Assembly (NCBI GenBank): GCA_035415725.1
Contig: DAOOGN010000062.1
Location: 1 to 25,955, forward strand
Source of the DNA: DSWT01 sp035415725
GTDB taxonomy: Bacteria > Chloroflexota > Anaerolineae > B4-G1 > SLSP01
DNA length: 25,955 bases
Direction: 5' to 3'
Below are positions 1 through 8,534 of this stretch, piece by piece. The notes under the pieces were generated by a model. It saw only the letters and a program-made list of their open reading frames with translations. It searched no databases and was not told where the DNA came from. How positions within the stretch are numbered: position 1 is the first letter of the stretch; every line of letters starts with the position of its first letter. The position numbers and the translations under genes were made by a program.

Positions 1-410
1 AAGCCCTGCGGCTCAACGCACGAAGCCCCCCGAGGGGGGCTGAGCGGCCGGCCCGCCGGGCCTGGTAGGTTCAGCCGACGGCTTTAGCCTCGGCCAGGGG
101 GGCTGCGCGGCCGGCCCGTAGGGCCTGGTGGGTTCAGCCGACGGCTTTAGCCTTGGCCAGGGGGGCTGCGCGGCCGGCCCGCCGGGCCTGGTGGGTTCAG
201 CCGACGGCTTTAGCCGCGGCCAGGGGGCTGAGCGGCCAGCCCGCCGGGCCTGGTGGGCTCAGCCGACGGCTTTAGCCTCGGCCAGGGGGGCTGAGCGGCC
301 GGCCCGCCGGGCCTGGTGGGTTCAGCCGACGGCTTTCGCCGCGGCCAGGGGGGCTGAGCGGCCGGCCCGCCGGGTTTGGTGGGTTCAGCCGACGGCTTTC
401 GCCGCGGCTG
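1..410. repeat. Tandem array, 63-bp unit, about six copies
   Basis: The phrase TCAGCCGACGGCTTT (with small variations) recurs at 71, 134, 197, 259, 322 and 385, giving a period of 63 bp with one 62-bp unit and no spacers. Each unit has a GCCG-CGGCT-tt-AGCCG-CGGC-type hairpin followed by a GC-rich CCGGCCCGCCGGGCC stretch. Positions 1-36 match the start of the dispersed repeat at about 23073-23108, so the array looks like an amplified half of that dispersed element. It begins within about 6 bases after the stop codon of the neighbouring minus-strand gene. The unit is 21 codons long, so frames stay open through it, but there is no coding support. Confidence 0.9.
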
Positions 411-415
411 TATTT

Positions 416-1465
416 TCATTCCCCCAACCACAGGCTCTGGTAAACTTTCCACTCCGTTTCGTCGGTTTCCCAGTACGGATAGATAGCGACGCCGGTGAGG
501 GTGTTCGGCCACGTGGCCCAGTCGTTGAGGCCGGTGATGACTCCCCGCAAGCCGGTGCGCATGTTCTCCGCCGCGGGATTGTGCGTGCGCGTGACCTCGG
601 CGGATGTGGGAATGCCGATGAACAGGCGCACATCGCTGTACACCAGCGTGCGACTTAAAGCGATGACCTCGAACTTCGTCCACTGCTGATACAAGGCCGG
701 GATAGACAACGAGCTGTCGTACACCATCACGGCGATTTCGTCGACGCGCCCGGCAATCTTCTGATAGTAGGAAGCGCTCCAGCTCCATTCACCGACCAGC
801 GGCCAGTGAACGGTGGGGAAAATCGGCCAGATGCGCCGCCCGGCAATGGACAGTGTGACCTCCGGGCCGATGGCCTCGCGCAACTCCTCCAACAGGGTCA
901 GCACCGCTTGGTTGCCATCTTCGACCGGTTCGGGATCGAGGTGTAGCCCATCAAAGCCGGCTTTGGGCAACAGGGAGGCGCAAAAGTCGACCACTTCACG
1001 CCGGATGGCGCGGCTGTTGAGGTTCATTTGCCGAAGCGGCAGGCCGATCCACATCTGTACGCTCAGGTCGGGCGCGAAGCCTTTCAGTGTGGCGACAAAC
1101 TCTTCCGCGTACCCGTAAGTGGAGCTGAACGAACCTTCCGGCTTGTAATAGCTGGTGTAGACATAGACGGTGGTGATCTGCCGTTGCGCCAGAGCGGTCG
1201 CTAACTCCAGCACCTCATCGGACGAGTGCGGACGGCTGACCCACTCCACTTCGAGCCAGGCGGCATTGGTCCCATTGTTGAAGTGTGCCCCCGGAAAGTT
1301 CGACTTGGGGCGAAAGAGGCAGCCGCGCCCCAGGACGATGACCCACAGCACGGCCAAGGCGCCCAATCGCCACAGAAAGTCGGTGCGCCGGGACAGGATG
1401 CGCTTGGGTGGAGATTTCTTTGAGCGTGAGGTGTGATGCGTGGGACGTGATTTGTCACTTGCCAT
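416..1465 (-). CDS. Membrane-anchored GH18-like TIM-barrel protein
   Basis: A 349-residue protein. A basic N-terminus (residues 1-30) precedes one hydrophobic segment (about 31-47), which suggests a type II membrane anchor or uncleaved signal with the rest outside. The body resembles glycoside hydrolase family 18-like barrels: FDGLHLDPEP at 171-180 lies where GH18 enzymes have the DxxDxDxE motif, with D172, D177 and E179 kept but His175 in place of the usual second Asp, and a later AVMVYDSS strand fits a barrel strand. Whether it hydrolyses glycans is uncertain; some relatives only bind. It starts at ATG 1465, 10 nt after the mfd stop, with no strong Shine-Dalgarno close by, so it is probably the last gene of the pth-mfd operon. 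The stop abuts the 63-bp array. Confidence 0.75.
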   Translation of the reverse strand: MASDKSRPTHHTSRSKKSPPKRILSRRTDFLWRLGALAVLWVIVLGRGCLFRPKSNFPGAHFNNGTNAAWLEVEWVSRPHSSDEVLELATALAQRQITTVYVYTSYYKPEGSFSSTYGYAEEFVATLKGFAPDLSVQMWIGLPLRQMNLNSRAIRREVVDFCASLLPKAGFDGLHLDPEPVEDGNQAVLTLLEELREAIGPEVTLSIAGRRIWPIFPTVHWPLVGEWSWSASYYQKIAGRVDEIAVMVYDSSLSIPALYQQWTKFEVIALSRTLVYSDVRLFIGIPTSAEVTRTHNPAAENMRTGLRGVITGLNDWATWPNTLTGVAIYPYWETDETEWKVYQSLWLGE

Positions 1466-1475
1466 TGGCCATCTG

Positions 1476-4400
1476 CTATTTGCCCTCTGTCATAGGCTCA
1501 TGCGTCGGCTCGTTGCCTTCTGCCCACCACTCCCCCAGGATTTCGAGGACGCGGTGCAGGTTGTTGCGCCAGCGAGCTTCTTCCCACGCCAGCGGCAGCC
1601 AGATCTCCTGACGCCCGACGCGCGCGAGTTCTCCCAGCCGACGGCGCAGGTGCGCAATTTTGCCGGGATCGAAACGTTTGAGCCACGTCGGGCGCAGGGC
1701 AATCTGCCCGTTCTCGACGACGATAGCCGGAATGCGGGCGTCGCGCGCCAGGATTTTGAGCTGTAGTTGGTAGATGAGATTCTGTGCTTCGGGCGGCAAA
1801 GGCCCAAAACGGTCGTGAAGTTCATCCTGCAACTGTCCGATGGCTTCCGCGGTGGTCAATTCGGCCATGCGACGGTAGAGCTGCAAACGCAATTTGTCAT
1901 CGGGAATGTACTCCGCCGGCAATCCGACGGCCAGCGGCAGTTCGATGGTGATGGAGCCGATCGGTTCGGGCGGTTCCGGCTCGCCAGCCTGGGCTGCTTT
2001 GAGACGTTGTACCGCGCGGGCGAGGATCCGCGTGTAGAGCGTAAAGCCGACATTGGCGACGTGCCCGTGCTGATTTCTCCCCAACAACTCCCCGGCGCCG
2101 CGGATTTCCAGATCCCGCAGTGCGACGGTAAAACCGCCGCCACTGCCTAGCGCTTCATCCAGAGCTTGCAACCGTGCGCGCGCCTCGTCGTTCATCCGTC
2201 GCTTGTGGAAGAAATAGGTGTAGCCGCGCCGCGTTCCGCGTCCGACGCGCCCCCGCAACTGGTAGAGCTGCGCCAGGCCGAAACGGTCCGCCCGCTCGAC
2301 GATGAGGGTATTGGCGTTGGGAAAATCCAGGCCACTTTCGATGATCGTCGTCGCCAGCAGTACGTCAATCTCGGCGGTAGCGAACTGCCGCATCACCCGC
2401 GCCAGCTCGCGCTCCTGCATTTGCCCATGCGCCACGGCAATACGCGCTTCGGGCACCAACGAGCGCAGTCGCTCGGCAACCGCGTGGATCGATTCCACAC
2501 GGTTGTGAACGTAGAAGACCTGCCCGCCGCGCTTGAGTTCGCGGAGGATGGCGCGTCGTGTGACATCGGAATCGTAAGGGCCGGTGTACGTGGCGATGGG
2601 CAGGCGTTCCTGGGGCGGCGTCTCGATGATGCTGACGTCGCGCGCGCCGGCCAGCGCCATGTAGAGCGTGCGGGGGATGGGCGTAGCGGTCATCGTCAAC
2701 ACATCGACCTCGGTGCGCATCTTCTTGAGACGTTCCTTGTGGGTGACGCCGAACCGCTGTTCTTCGTCGATGATGACCAGTCCCAGGTCTTTGAAGGCGA
2801 CGTCCTGCTGTAACAATCGATGCGTGCCGATGACGATGTCCACTTTCCCCTCGCGCAGTCCGGCGAGGACTTGGCGTTGTTCGGCGTCGGTGCGGAAGCG
2901 CGACAGCAGTTCGACGGTCACAGGGAAGGGCGCCAACCGCTCGCGGAACGTTTCGTGGTGTTGCTGCGCCAACACCGTCGTCGGCACCAGCATCGCCACC
3001 TGTTTACCGTCCATCACCGCCTTGAATGCAGCGCGCAATGCCACCTCGGTCTTGCCGTAACCGGCATCCCCGCAGATCAAACGATCCATAGGGCGCGTCT
3101 TCTCCATATCTTCTTTGACCATCTTGATGGCCTGCGCCTGATCTTCCGTTTCGACGTAGGGGAAAGCCGCTTCCAATTCGTGCTGCCAGGCGGCATCCGG
3201 TGCAAAAGCATGGCCTTGCACTACCTGCCGCGCGGCGTAAAGTTCCAACAGATCCACGGCAACCTCATGGGCGGCTTCTTCGACGCGCGCTTTCGTCTGC
3301 GCCCATGCCGTACCGTCGAGACGGTTGAGCTGCGGCGGGGCGTCTTCCACGCCGATATAGCGTGTCAGACGGTCGGCCTGATGGATGGGGACATAGAGCT
3401 TGTCGCTGCCGCGTGTGTTGTTTTCGCCGGACGTCGTCGGCGCGGCGTATTCCAGCAGCAGGTATTCGCGCTCGATGTCGTCGATACTGCGTGTAACCAG
3501 CCCGCGGAAGATGCCGATGCCGTAATCTTCGTGGACTACCGGATCGCCCGGCTGCAAGTCGGCGAAGTTGAACTCCGGAGCGGTAGCGCGACGACGCGGA
3601 CGGCGGCGCGGTTCCGGCGGACGCCAGCCGAAGAGTTCTTCGTCGGTGATGAGATGCCGCGCGCCGTGGGGACCGTTCCACTGCCAACCGCCGGGGGCCG
3701 CGCCTTGCACGAAGGTCAGCAGCTCAACCGGCGCCGTGGGCACGGATGGTTGGACCGGCGGGGGGTTGAAATCTTGCCACAATTCCGCCATGCGCTCGGC
3801 CTGTCGGCTCACCACGACAACTTGATCGTTCAGCGTGAGCCACTGCCGGATGCGCCCCAAAGCCTCCGGCAGTCGTCCGGCGAAGTGAACTTCCGCTGTG
3901 AATCCTTCGGCGAGAGGCCCTTCTTCGCCGGTGTTCAGCGCCACGATGCCGGGGCGCTCCAACCGTTCGCGGATAGCCTCCCAGGTGATGTAAGGCAGCC
4001 CGGCAGTGGGCGGGAGGTAGCCCTCCTCCATAATCTGCTGGCGCTGCTCTTCGGCCTCCTCCTCCAGCTCACGCCAGCGCTCGGCCAGCTTTTCGGCCTC
4101 GCCGGTGATGACCAGCGCGTTGGCGGGAAGGTAGTGCAGCAGTGAGCCGATTTCCTGGTAGAAATAAGGCAGGTAAAACTCCAGGTTGGGGAAGGGGAGG
4201 GCCGCTTCGAGAGCCTGTGCGTCGGCCTCCAGGAGGGTGCGCACGTCGGCAGGTAGTTCGCCGTTTAACATAGTACGCACGGTCGCCAGCGCGTGTGCAC
4301 CGTCTAAGGGCAGTGCCTCGCGCACCGGCGTCAGCCAGAATTCCTCGATGCGCCCGGCCTCCGGCGCGGAACGTTGGGTCGCGGGGTCGAAGGGGCGGAT

Positions 4401-5045
4401 TGTGTCGATGACGTCGCCGAAGAACTCCAGGCGATAAGGCGCAGGTGCCTGCGGCGGATAGATGTCGAGCAGGCCGCCGCGCCGGCTGAACTGTCCCGGC
4501 GCTTGCACCACACTCACCGGCTCGTAGCCGATGCCGGCGGCGTGCCGCGCCAGCCCGGTGAGCGACTCGCGGGCGTTGACTTCGATCTTGCGTGCAGCGT
4601 GGCGGAACTGGCGGTAGGGGAGGGTACGCTGCATCAAGGCGCGTACCGAGGTGACGACGACCGGCGGTGCCTCCGGCGGCGCCGTGTCCAGCCGGTACAT
4701 AAAGAGCTTCGAGAGCACATCCAATCGGTCGGTGATGGCCTCCGGCGTCCACGGAGCGCGCTCGTAGAAGAGCACGGGCGGTTCCGGAAACTGCCGCAGC
4801 CGCGTGGGATCAGCGAGCCACAACTTGAGCGCCTCTGCCAGTTGTCGGCTTTCGTCGACGGTGGGCATGATGATGACGGTGGGAACGTGCAGATCCTCAC
4901 ACAAGCCGGCGATCACCGGCGGGCGGGCATGAGGAAGCAGCGCACAGGCGGGCAGTTCCAACCCGGCCTTGAGTGCATCGCGCAACGCTTGGTAAGCGGG
5001 ATGTTCTTGGACCCAGGTCAAAAGTCCGTGGAGGAGTGTGCTCAC
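1476..5045 (-). CDS. mfd: Transcription-repair coupling factor Mfd
   Basis: A 1189-residue protein, near the usual Mfd length of about 1150. Mfd is an ATP-driven DNA translocase that removes RNA polymerase stalled at lesions and recruits UvrA. Order of parts: UvrB-like N-terminal modules; a CarD-like RNA-polymerase-interaction domain near 497-570 (PGDPVVHEDYGIGIFRG); Walker A GDAGYGKTE near 655-663; DEEQ helicase box near 757-761; a QLRGRVGRG helicase motif near 930; then the RGAGELLG region near 985 and the C-terminal TRCF domain. The start is GTG at 5045 with a GAGG Shine-Dalgarno close upstream. It lies 106 nt downstream of pth and 10 nt upstream of the GH18-like gene, which suggests co-transcription. 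It is intact and full length. Confidence 0.97.
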   Translation of the reverse strand: MSTLLHGLLTWVQEHPAYQALRDALKAGLELPACALLPHARPPVIAGLCEDLHVPTVIIMPTVDESRQLAEALKLWLADPTRLRQFPEPPVLFYERAPWTPEAITDRLDVLSKLFMYRLDTAPPEAPPVVVTSVRALMQRTLPYRQFRHAARKIEVNARESLTGLARHAAGIGYEPVSVVQAPGQFSRRGGLLDIYPPQAPAPYRLEFFGDVIDTIRPFDPATQRSAPEAGRIEEFWLTPVREALPLDGAHALATVRTMLNGELPADVRTLLEADAQALEAALPFPNLEFYLPYFYQEIGSLLHYLPANALVITGEAEKLAERWRELEEEAEEQRQQIMEEGYLPPTAGLPYITWEAIRERLERPGIVALNTGEEGPLAEGFTAEVHFAGRLPEALGRIRQWLTLNDQVVVVSRQAERMAELWQDFNPPPVQPSVPTAPVELLTFVQGAAPGGWQWNGPHGARHLITDEELFGWRPPEPRRRPRRRATAPEFNFADLQPGDPVVHEDYGIGIFRGLVTRSIDDIEREYLLLEYAAPTTSGENNTRGSDKLYVPIHQADRLTRYIGVEDAPPQLNRLDGTAWAQTKARVEEAAHEVAVDLLELYAARQVVQGHAFAPDAAWQHELEAAFPYVETEDQAQAIKMVKEDMEKTRPMDRLICGDAGYGKTEVALRAAFKAVMDGKQVAMLVPTTVLAQQHHETFRERLAPFPVTVELLSRFRTDAEQRQVLAGLREGKVDIVIGTHRLLQQDVAFKDLGLVIIDEEQRFGVTHKERLKKMRTEVDVLTMTATPIPRTLYMALAGARDVSIIETPPQERLPIATYTGPYDSDVTRRAILRELKRGGQVFYVHNRVESIHAVAERLRSLVPEARIAVAHGQMQERELARVMRQFATAEIDVLLATTIIESGLDFPNANTLIVERADRFGLAQLYQLRGRVGRGTRRGYTYFFHKRRMNDEARARLQALDEALGSGGGFTVALRDLEIRGAGELLGRNQHGHVANVGFTLYTRILARAVQRLKAAQAGEPEPPEPIGSITIELPLAVGLPAEYIPDDKLRLQLYRRMAELTTAEAIGQLQDELHDRFGPLPPEAQNLIYQLQLKILARDARIPAIVVENGQIALRPTWLKRFDPGKIAHLRRRLGELARVGRQEIWLPLAWEEARWRNNLHRVLEILGEWWAEGNEPTHEPMTEGK

Positions 5046-5151
5046 GCCAACCTCAAGGAGCGCAACAGAACCTACGGCGCAGTGCCGGGGATGAAAATTT
5101 GTCAGCGGATTTTAACGGCTTGCTCAACTTGTAACTTTCAATCGACAACTT

Positions 5152-5745
5152 TTAACGATCTTCAGCGACAGCAAGATGCCAGGTCATCCCCTGACGTTCA
5201 AAATCGGGAGCGCCGTTGAGCCAGCTTTCTACCAGCCGGCACGCCAGCCGCAGTACTGCGACGACATGGGGCATTTCAACGGCGGAGAAGTCCTGGAGCA
5301 CGTAGGCGGCGGGGTCCATTTGCCCGGGGGGACGCCCGATGCCCAGGCGCAATCGCGGGAGGGCTTGCGTGCCAAGCAGTTGCATGATCGACTGCACACC
5401 GCGGTGTCCGCCACTGCTGCCCTGCGGGCGATAGCGTATCGTGCCCAGGGGGATGTCGAGGTCATCGTAGAGCACCAGCATGCACGCCGGGTCGATTTTG
5501 TAGAACCGGCTGAGGGGTGCAATGGCCTGCCCGCTTTCGTTCATCCACGTTTGGGGTTTCGCCAGGATGACGTGTTGCCCGGCGATCGTGCCGTGCACGG
5601 TTTGCGCACGGTGTTCCGTCCGCGTCCAATCAAGTCCGTGCATGGATGCCAGCGTGTCTATGGCCTGGAAACCGATGTTGTGGCGGTTGCGTGCGTAGCG
5701 TGGACCGGGATTGCCCAGGCCGGCGATGAGAAAAAAATCGCTCAC
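5152..5745 (-). CDS. pth: Peptidyl-tRNA hydrolase
   Basis: A 197-residue protein of the bacterial Pth family, which recycles peptidyl-tRNA dropped from ribosomes by cleaving the ester bond in the cytoplasm. Family motifs visible are GLGNPGPRYARNRHN (N12 and catalytic H22), the KPQTWMNESG loop, and LYDDLDIPLG containing the catalytic-dyad Asp. The loop that often reads GGHNG is GGHRG here, so Arg replaces the Asn that contacts substrate in E. coli Pth. The start is GTG at 5745, whose bases overlap the TGA of the upstream membrane-protein gene (GTGA, 4-nt overlap), indicating translational coupling. Mfd follows 106 nt downstream. Confidence 0.96.
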   Translation of the reverse strand: MSDFFLIAGLGNPGPRYARNRHNIGFQAIDTLASMHGLDWTRTEHRAQTVHGTIAGQHVILAKPQTWMNESGQAIAPLSRFYKIDPACMLVLYDDLDIPLGTIRYRPQGSSGGHRGVQSIMQLLGTQALPRLRLGIGRPPGQMDPAAYVLQDFSAVEMPHVVAVLRLACRLVESWLNGAPDFERQGMTWHLAVAEDR

Positions 5746-6506
5746 GAGCGCGGTTTTCTCCGTTGGATGCGCAGGAAGTATCGCACGGCGGCTTTGGCAG
5801 CGACGTAAACTCCTCCGAGGACGTACAGCATGACGGCCAGTTTCACACCGGTGAGAAAAGTTTCTTTGACGGAGTCCAGCGAGATGTTGATCTGCGGTTT
5901 ATCTCCCCCATCGCCTGCTCCTGCACCGGGGGTGACATTTGGCCCCAACGTGGCCGTGGGACGTGGGGTGGCCGTGGGCGGCTGTTCGATAGTGGGCGCG
6001 ATGGGCACAGCCCCTTCGGCGGTTGGCGCGACGCCTATTTCGGTGGGTGTGGGTTCAGGCGTTGGCTCAGTCGTGGGTGTAGGCGGTTCGTTCTGGATGG
6101 TGAGGTTGTTGATGAAGTAAACGTCGGGGGTGCCGCTGCCCGAGTTCCACATAGCGAGCGCGAGCACGTATTTGCCGTTGGGCAAGCGCGTTGTATCCCA
6201 CGTGGCCAGCGTTCCGTTGACGACCATAGTGGTGACATTCCAGGCAATCGGATTCTTCTCGTCCCACACCGTCGCGCCGGTCACGCGATCCCCCGGTGCA
6301 TAGAGAACAGCGTAGGAGACGAAATTGGGATGGGTCGCCGTCCCCTGGATGGTGACCACGCCGCTGAGGATGCTCCCCTCGCCGGGGGAGGTGATGATCC
6401 ACACGGCATTCTGGAACAGCGGCGCCGCCCATCCCTGGCCCACGCCGGCCAGCACGATGAGAACGGATAGGATGATGCTATAGCGCAGTAACTTGGTTCG
6501 TCGCAT
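5742..6506 (-). CDS. Secreted/anchored protein with Pro-Thr linker
   Basis: A 254-residue protein of unknown function. The chosen ATG at 6506 has AGGAGT correctly spaced upstream and begins a signal peptide (RRTKLLRYSIILSVLIVLAG, ending near AAP at about 28-30). The longer open frame to 6890 has no such support. An extracytoplasmic beta-rich domain follows (about 30-145; phrases ITSPGEGSILSGVVTIQGTA and TTRLPNGKYVLALAMW resemble Ig/Big-like surface domains), then a Pro/Thr-rich linker (about 148-195) and a C-terminal transmembrane helix (about 222-240) with a basic tail. This is the layout of a surface protein anchored at its C-terminus. It overlaps pth by 4 nt and is probably first in the operon. 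Confidence 0.82.
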   Translation of the reverse strand: MRRTKLLRYSIILSVLIVLAGVGQGWAAPLFQNAVWIITSPGEGSILSGVVTIQGTATHPNFVSYAVLYAPGDRVTGATVWDEKNPIAWNVTTMVVNGTLATWDTTRLPNGKYVLALAMWNSGSGTPDVYFINNLTIQNEPPTPTTEPTPEPTPTEIGVAPTAEGAVPIAPTIEQPPTATPRPTATLGPNVTPGAGAGDGGDKPQINISLDSVKETFLTGVKLAVMLYVLGGVYVAAKAAVRYFLRIQRRKPRS

Positions 6507-6601
6507 ACCAACTCCTCTTGTCGTCAAAAATCCCACGTCGCACGTTTGAACCGGTGCTTTGTCGGACGGTGAACTGTCCGCTCGTCTCACCGTAACGTGG
6601 A

Positions 6602-6629
6602 AGTGTAACACGAAAAAGAGGGATCGCAA
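6602..6629 (-). promoter_or_regulatory. Putative extended -10 promoter for the pth-mfd operon
   Basis: On the minus strand TTGCGA (6624-6629) is followed after 16 nt by TACACT (6602-6607), which is preceded by TGT as an extended -10. It lies about 95 nt upstream of the ATG at 6506. Between them (6563-6580) is an imperfect palindrome, CGGACGGTGAACTGTCCG, that could be an operator or leader hairpin. Both boxes match consensus at only four of six positions, so this is tentative. Confidence 0.38.
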
Positions 6630-6715
6630 GTGGGGTATAGGGCCAATGATGGGGAAGCGCTCGGGCCGGTCTCTGACCGTGCCCGCCCACGTGGCAGGTT
6701 GAATTCTAACCGCTT

Positions 6716-7990
6716 TTAAGCCGTCCGCGCATCCACGATCACCCCTGCCAGCGCCGACGCGGCGACGGTTGCCGGACTGCCCAGGTAGGTGAAGGCTTCC
6801 TTTGATCCCATCCGCCCCTTGAAGTTGCGGTTCGCCGTGGAGAGGGTGACTTCGCCGGGAGCCATGCAGCCTTCGTGGGCGCCCAAGCACGGGCCGCAGC
6901 CGGGATTGAGCAGCGTCGCTCCCGCCGCGACCAAATCGGCGATGACGCCGCGGGACAGCGCGGCCAACAGGACTTCGCGGGAAGCGGGTAGCACCAGCAG
7001 GCGCACACCTGGCGCGATGTGTTTGCCGCGTAGAATGTCTGCCGCCACTTCCAGGTCCTCCAGCCGCCCGTTGGTGCAGGTGCCGATGAGCGCCTGATCG
7101 ATCTTGGTGCCCACGACCTCCGTCACCGGCACGACGTTATCTACCGTGTGCGGTTTGGCGATCTGCGGCGCAAGCTCGCTGACGTCATAGTCGATGACAC
7201 GGGCGTAAGCGGCATCCGGGTCGGCGCGGAACTCGGCGGCCCAACGACGCAGTGTCGCGCTATCCCAGGGCGTGCGACCGGCCAGCCAGGTCAGTGTCGT
7301 GGTGTCCGCTTCGACGATGGCGTTCTTCGCGCCCATCTCGGCGGCCATGTTGCACAACACCATCCGACCGGCGACGCTCATCGCACGTACCGCCTCGCCG
7401 GCAAATTCCACGGAGCAATAATCGGCTCCGTCGGCATGCAGGTCGCCGATGAGGCGCAGAATCACGTCTTTGGCGGAGACGCGCGGCGGCAATGTACCGT
7501 GGAGCACGAGGCGCAGCGTCTCCGGCACCCGCAGCCAGATCGCGCCGGTCGCCATCACGGCGGCGGCCTCGGTACGCCCGATGCCCGCTGCGAACGCGCC
7601 GAACGCGCCATGCGTCGGCGTGTGCGAGTCACTGCCGACGATCAGCGCGCCGGGCCAGGCGTGCCCCTTCTCCGGCAAAACCTGGTGGCAGATGCCCTCG
7701 CCGATGTCGTAGAACGCGGCGATGCCCTGCTCCGCCACGAACGCCCGGGTGGCTCGGTGGCTGGCAGCATACGTCTCGTTGGCGGCTGGCGTGACGTGAT
7801 CGAGCACGATGACGTGCATGGCGGGATGGGCGACTTGCGCCACGCCGATTGCGTGGAATTTGCGCGCAATGTCCGAGGTGTTATCGTGCGTGAGCAGCTT
7901 GTCAGGTCGCACGGTCACAATCTGCCCCGCCACGACGCTTTCCAGCCCGGCTTTACGGGCGAGCACTTTTTCAGCACAGGTGAGTCCCAT
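6716..7990 (-). CDS. Aconitase-family hydro-lyase large subunit (LeuC-like)
   Basis: A 424-residue protein of the LeuC/homoaconitase/aconitase group, which interconverts hydroxy-acids through dehydration and hydration using a [4Fe-4S] cluster. Cluster-cysteine motifs are visible: GTCTNG near residue 302 and PGCGPCLG near 361-368. GSDSHTPTHGAFGAFAAGIG marks the active-site region, and the C-terminal NRNFKGRMG is typical of the family. The length fits the roughly 420-residue LeuC type. ATG 7990 is chosen over TTG 7996 because AGGAG sits 6 nt before it. No small (LeuD-like) subunit is next to it, and no leuA or leuB is seen, so isopropylmalate is not certain as substrate; homoaconitate or dimethylmaleate are alternatives. 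Confidence 0.85.
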   Translation of the reverse strand: MGLTCAEKVLARKAGLESVVAGQIVTVRPDKLLTHDNTSDIARKFHAIGVAQVAHPAMHVIVLDHVTPAANETYAASHRATRAFVAEQGIAAFYDIGEGICHQVLPEKGHAWPGALIVGSDSHTPTHGAFGAFAAGIGRTEAAAVMATGAIWLRVPETLRLVLHGTLPPRVSAKDVILRLIGDLHADGADYCSVEFAGEAVRAMSVAGRMVLCNMAAEMGAKNAIVEADTTTLTWLAGRTPWDSATLRRWAAEFRADPDAAYARVIDYDVSELAPQIAKPHTVDNVVPVTEVVGTKIDQALIGTCTNGRLEDLEVAADILRGKHIAPGVRLLVLPASREVLLAALSRGVIADLVAAGATLLNPGCGPCLGAHEGCMAPGEVTLSTANRNFKGRMGSKEAFTYLGSPATVAASALAGVIVDARTA

Positions 7991-8058
7991 ATCCAACTCC
8001 TCAAAAATGATCCACGGATTGTCAATTCGCCCTACGCCGCGTTTTACCTTCCTCTTAC

Positions 8059-8398
8059 GTATCTATTCAGGCTAGTCAACCTGACGAAGCAACGTATTCC
8101 CTCTACCAGGGTTGGCGTGGATTTTGGCATGCCAGGTACTTTTGTATGACGAGATAGTCGTGTTTCTATAATCCCATCCCCCCTGCCCCCTTCCCCCCAG
8201 GGAAGGGGGATTTTTGTAGGGGTGTGGCGGGCGGCGAAGCCGCCCGCCACACCCCTCTTCCGCCCCCTTCTTCCCCGCTTGCGGGGGAGAAGGGGGTTGG
8301 AGGATGAGAGGGTCAGCGCCGATGGCCGAGGGGGCAACCTATTATGTGCCCTCCCCCAAGTCCCGTTTGTCACCTGGCAAGGGCGGCTGAATAGTTAC
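8059..8398 (+). mobile_element. MITE-like element, copy A1 (intact, 340 bp)
   Basis: Left end GTATCTATTCAGGC and right end GGCTGAATAGTTAC are imperfect inverted repeats (12 of 14). The direct repeat CCTCTTAC flanks it at 8051-8058 and 8398-8405. Inside are a CCCCCTTCCC/GGGAAGGGGG hairpin followed by ATTTTTG, a perfect 18-bp stem (8218-8235/8239-8256, loop GAA) and a CCCCCTTCT...AGAAGGGGG hairpin. No coding potential. It fills the gap between hlyIII and the LeuC-like gene. Confidence 0.85.
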
Positions 8399-8406
8399 CT
8401 CTTACG

Positions 8407-8525
8407 GTATCTATTCAGGCTAGTCAACCTGACGAAGCAACGTATTCCCTCTACCAGGGTTGGCGTGGATTTTGGCATGCCAGGCGCTCTTGGATGACGC
8501 GATAGGCGTATTGTTGTAAGCCCCC
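8407..8525 (+). mobile_element. MITE-like element, copy A2 (left half only)
   Basis: This repeats the first roughly 115 bases of copy A1, starting GTATCTATTCAGGC, with few differences. It stops just before the hlyIII stop codon and lacks the hairpin core and right end. Both A1 and A2 are preceded by CCTCTTAC, so this may be a truncated tandem duplicate or an older copy next to which A1 inserted. Confidence 0.8.
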
Positions 8526-8534
8526 TTACCAGGC

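Noticed and set aside
1..410. The left array as a CRISPR
   Set aside because: The whole 63-bp unit is repeated with no unique spacers, and no cas gene is present.
210..788. An open frame running from the GH18-like gene's 3' region into the left array, translating as a 21-residue repeat (KPSAEPTRPGG...)
   Set aside because: The repeat period is a multiple of three so frames stay open by chance. It overlaps a supported gene in another frame and has no start signal.
2820..4145. A 441-codon plus-strand frame
   Set aside because: It is antisense to mfd, an unambiguous full-length gene, and arises from its high third-position GC.
6507..6890. An N-terminal extension of the Pro-Thr linker protein
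   Set aside because: A good Shine-Dalgarno and a classical signal peptide start at 6506; the extension crosses the promoter region and part of the LeuC-like gene on the same strand in another frame.
7148..8149. A 333-codon plus-strand frame
   Set aside because: It is antisense to the LeuC-like gene and then runs through the mobile element; no protein motif is seen.
8044..8373. A 109-codon minus-strand frame
   Set aside because: It is the mobile element read in one frame, with low-complexity product and no ribosome site.
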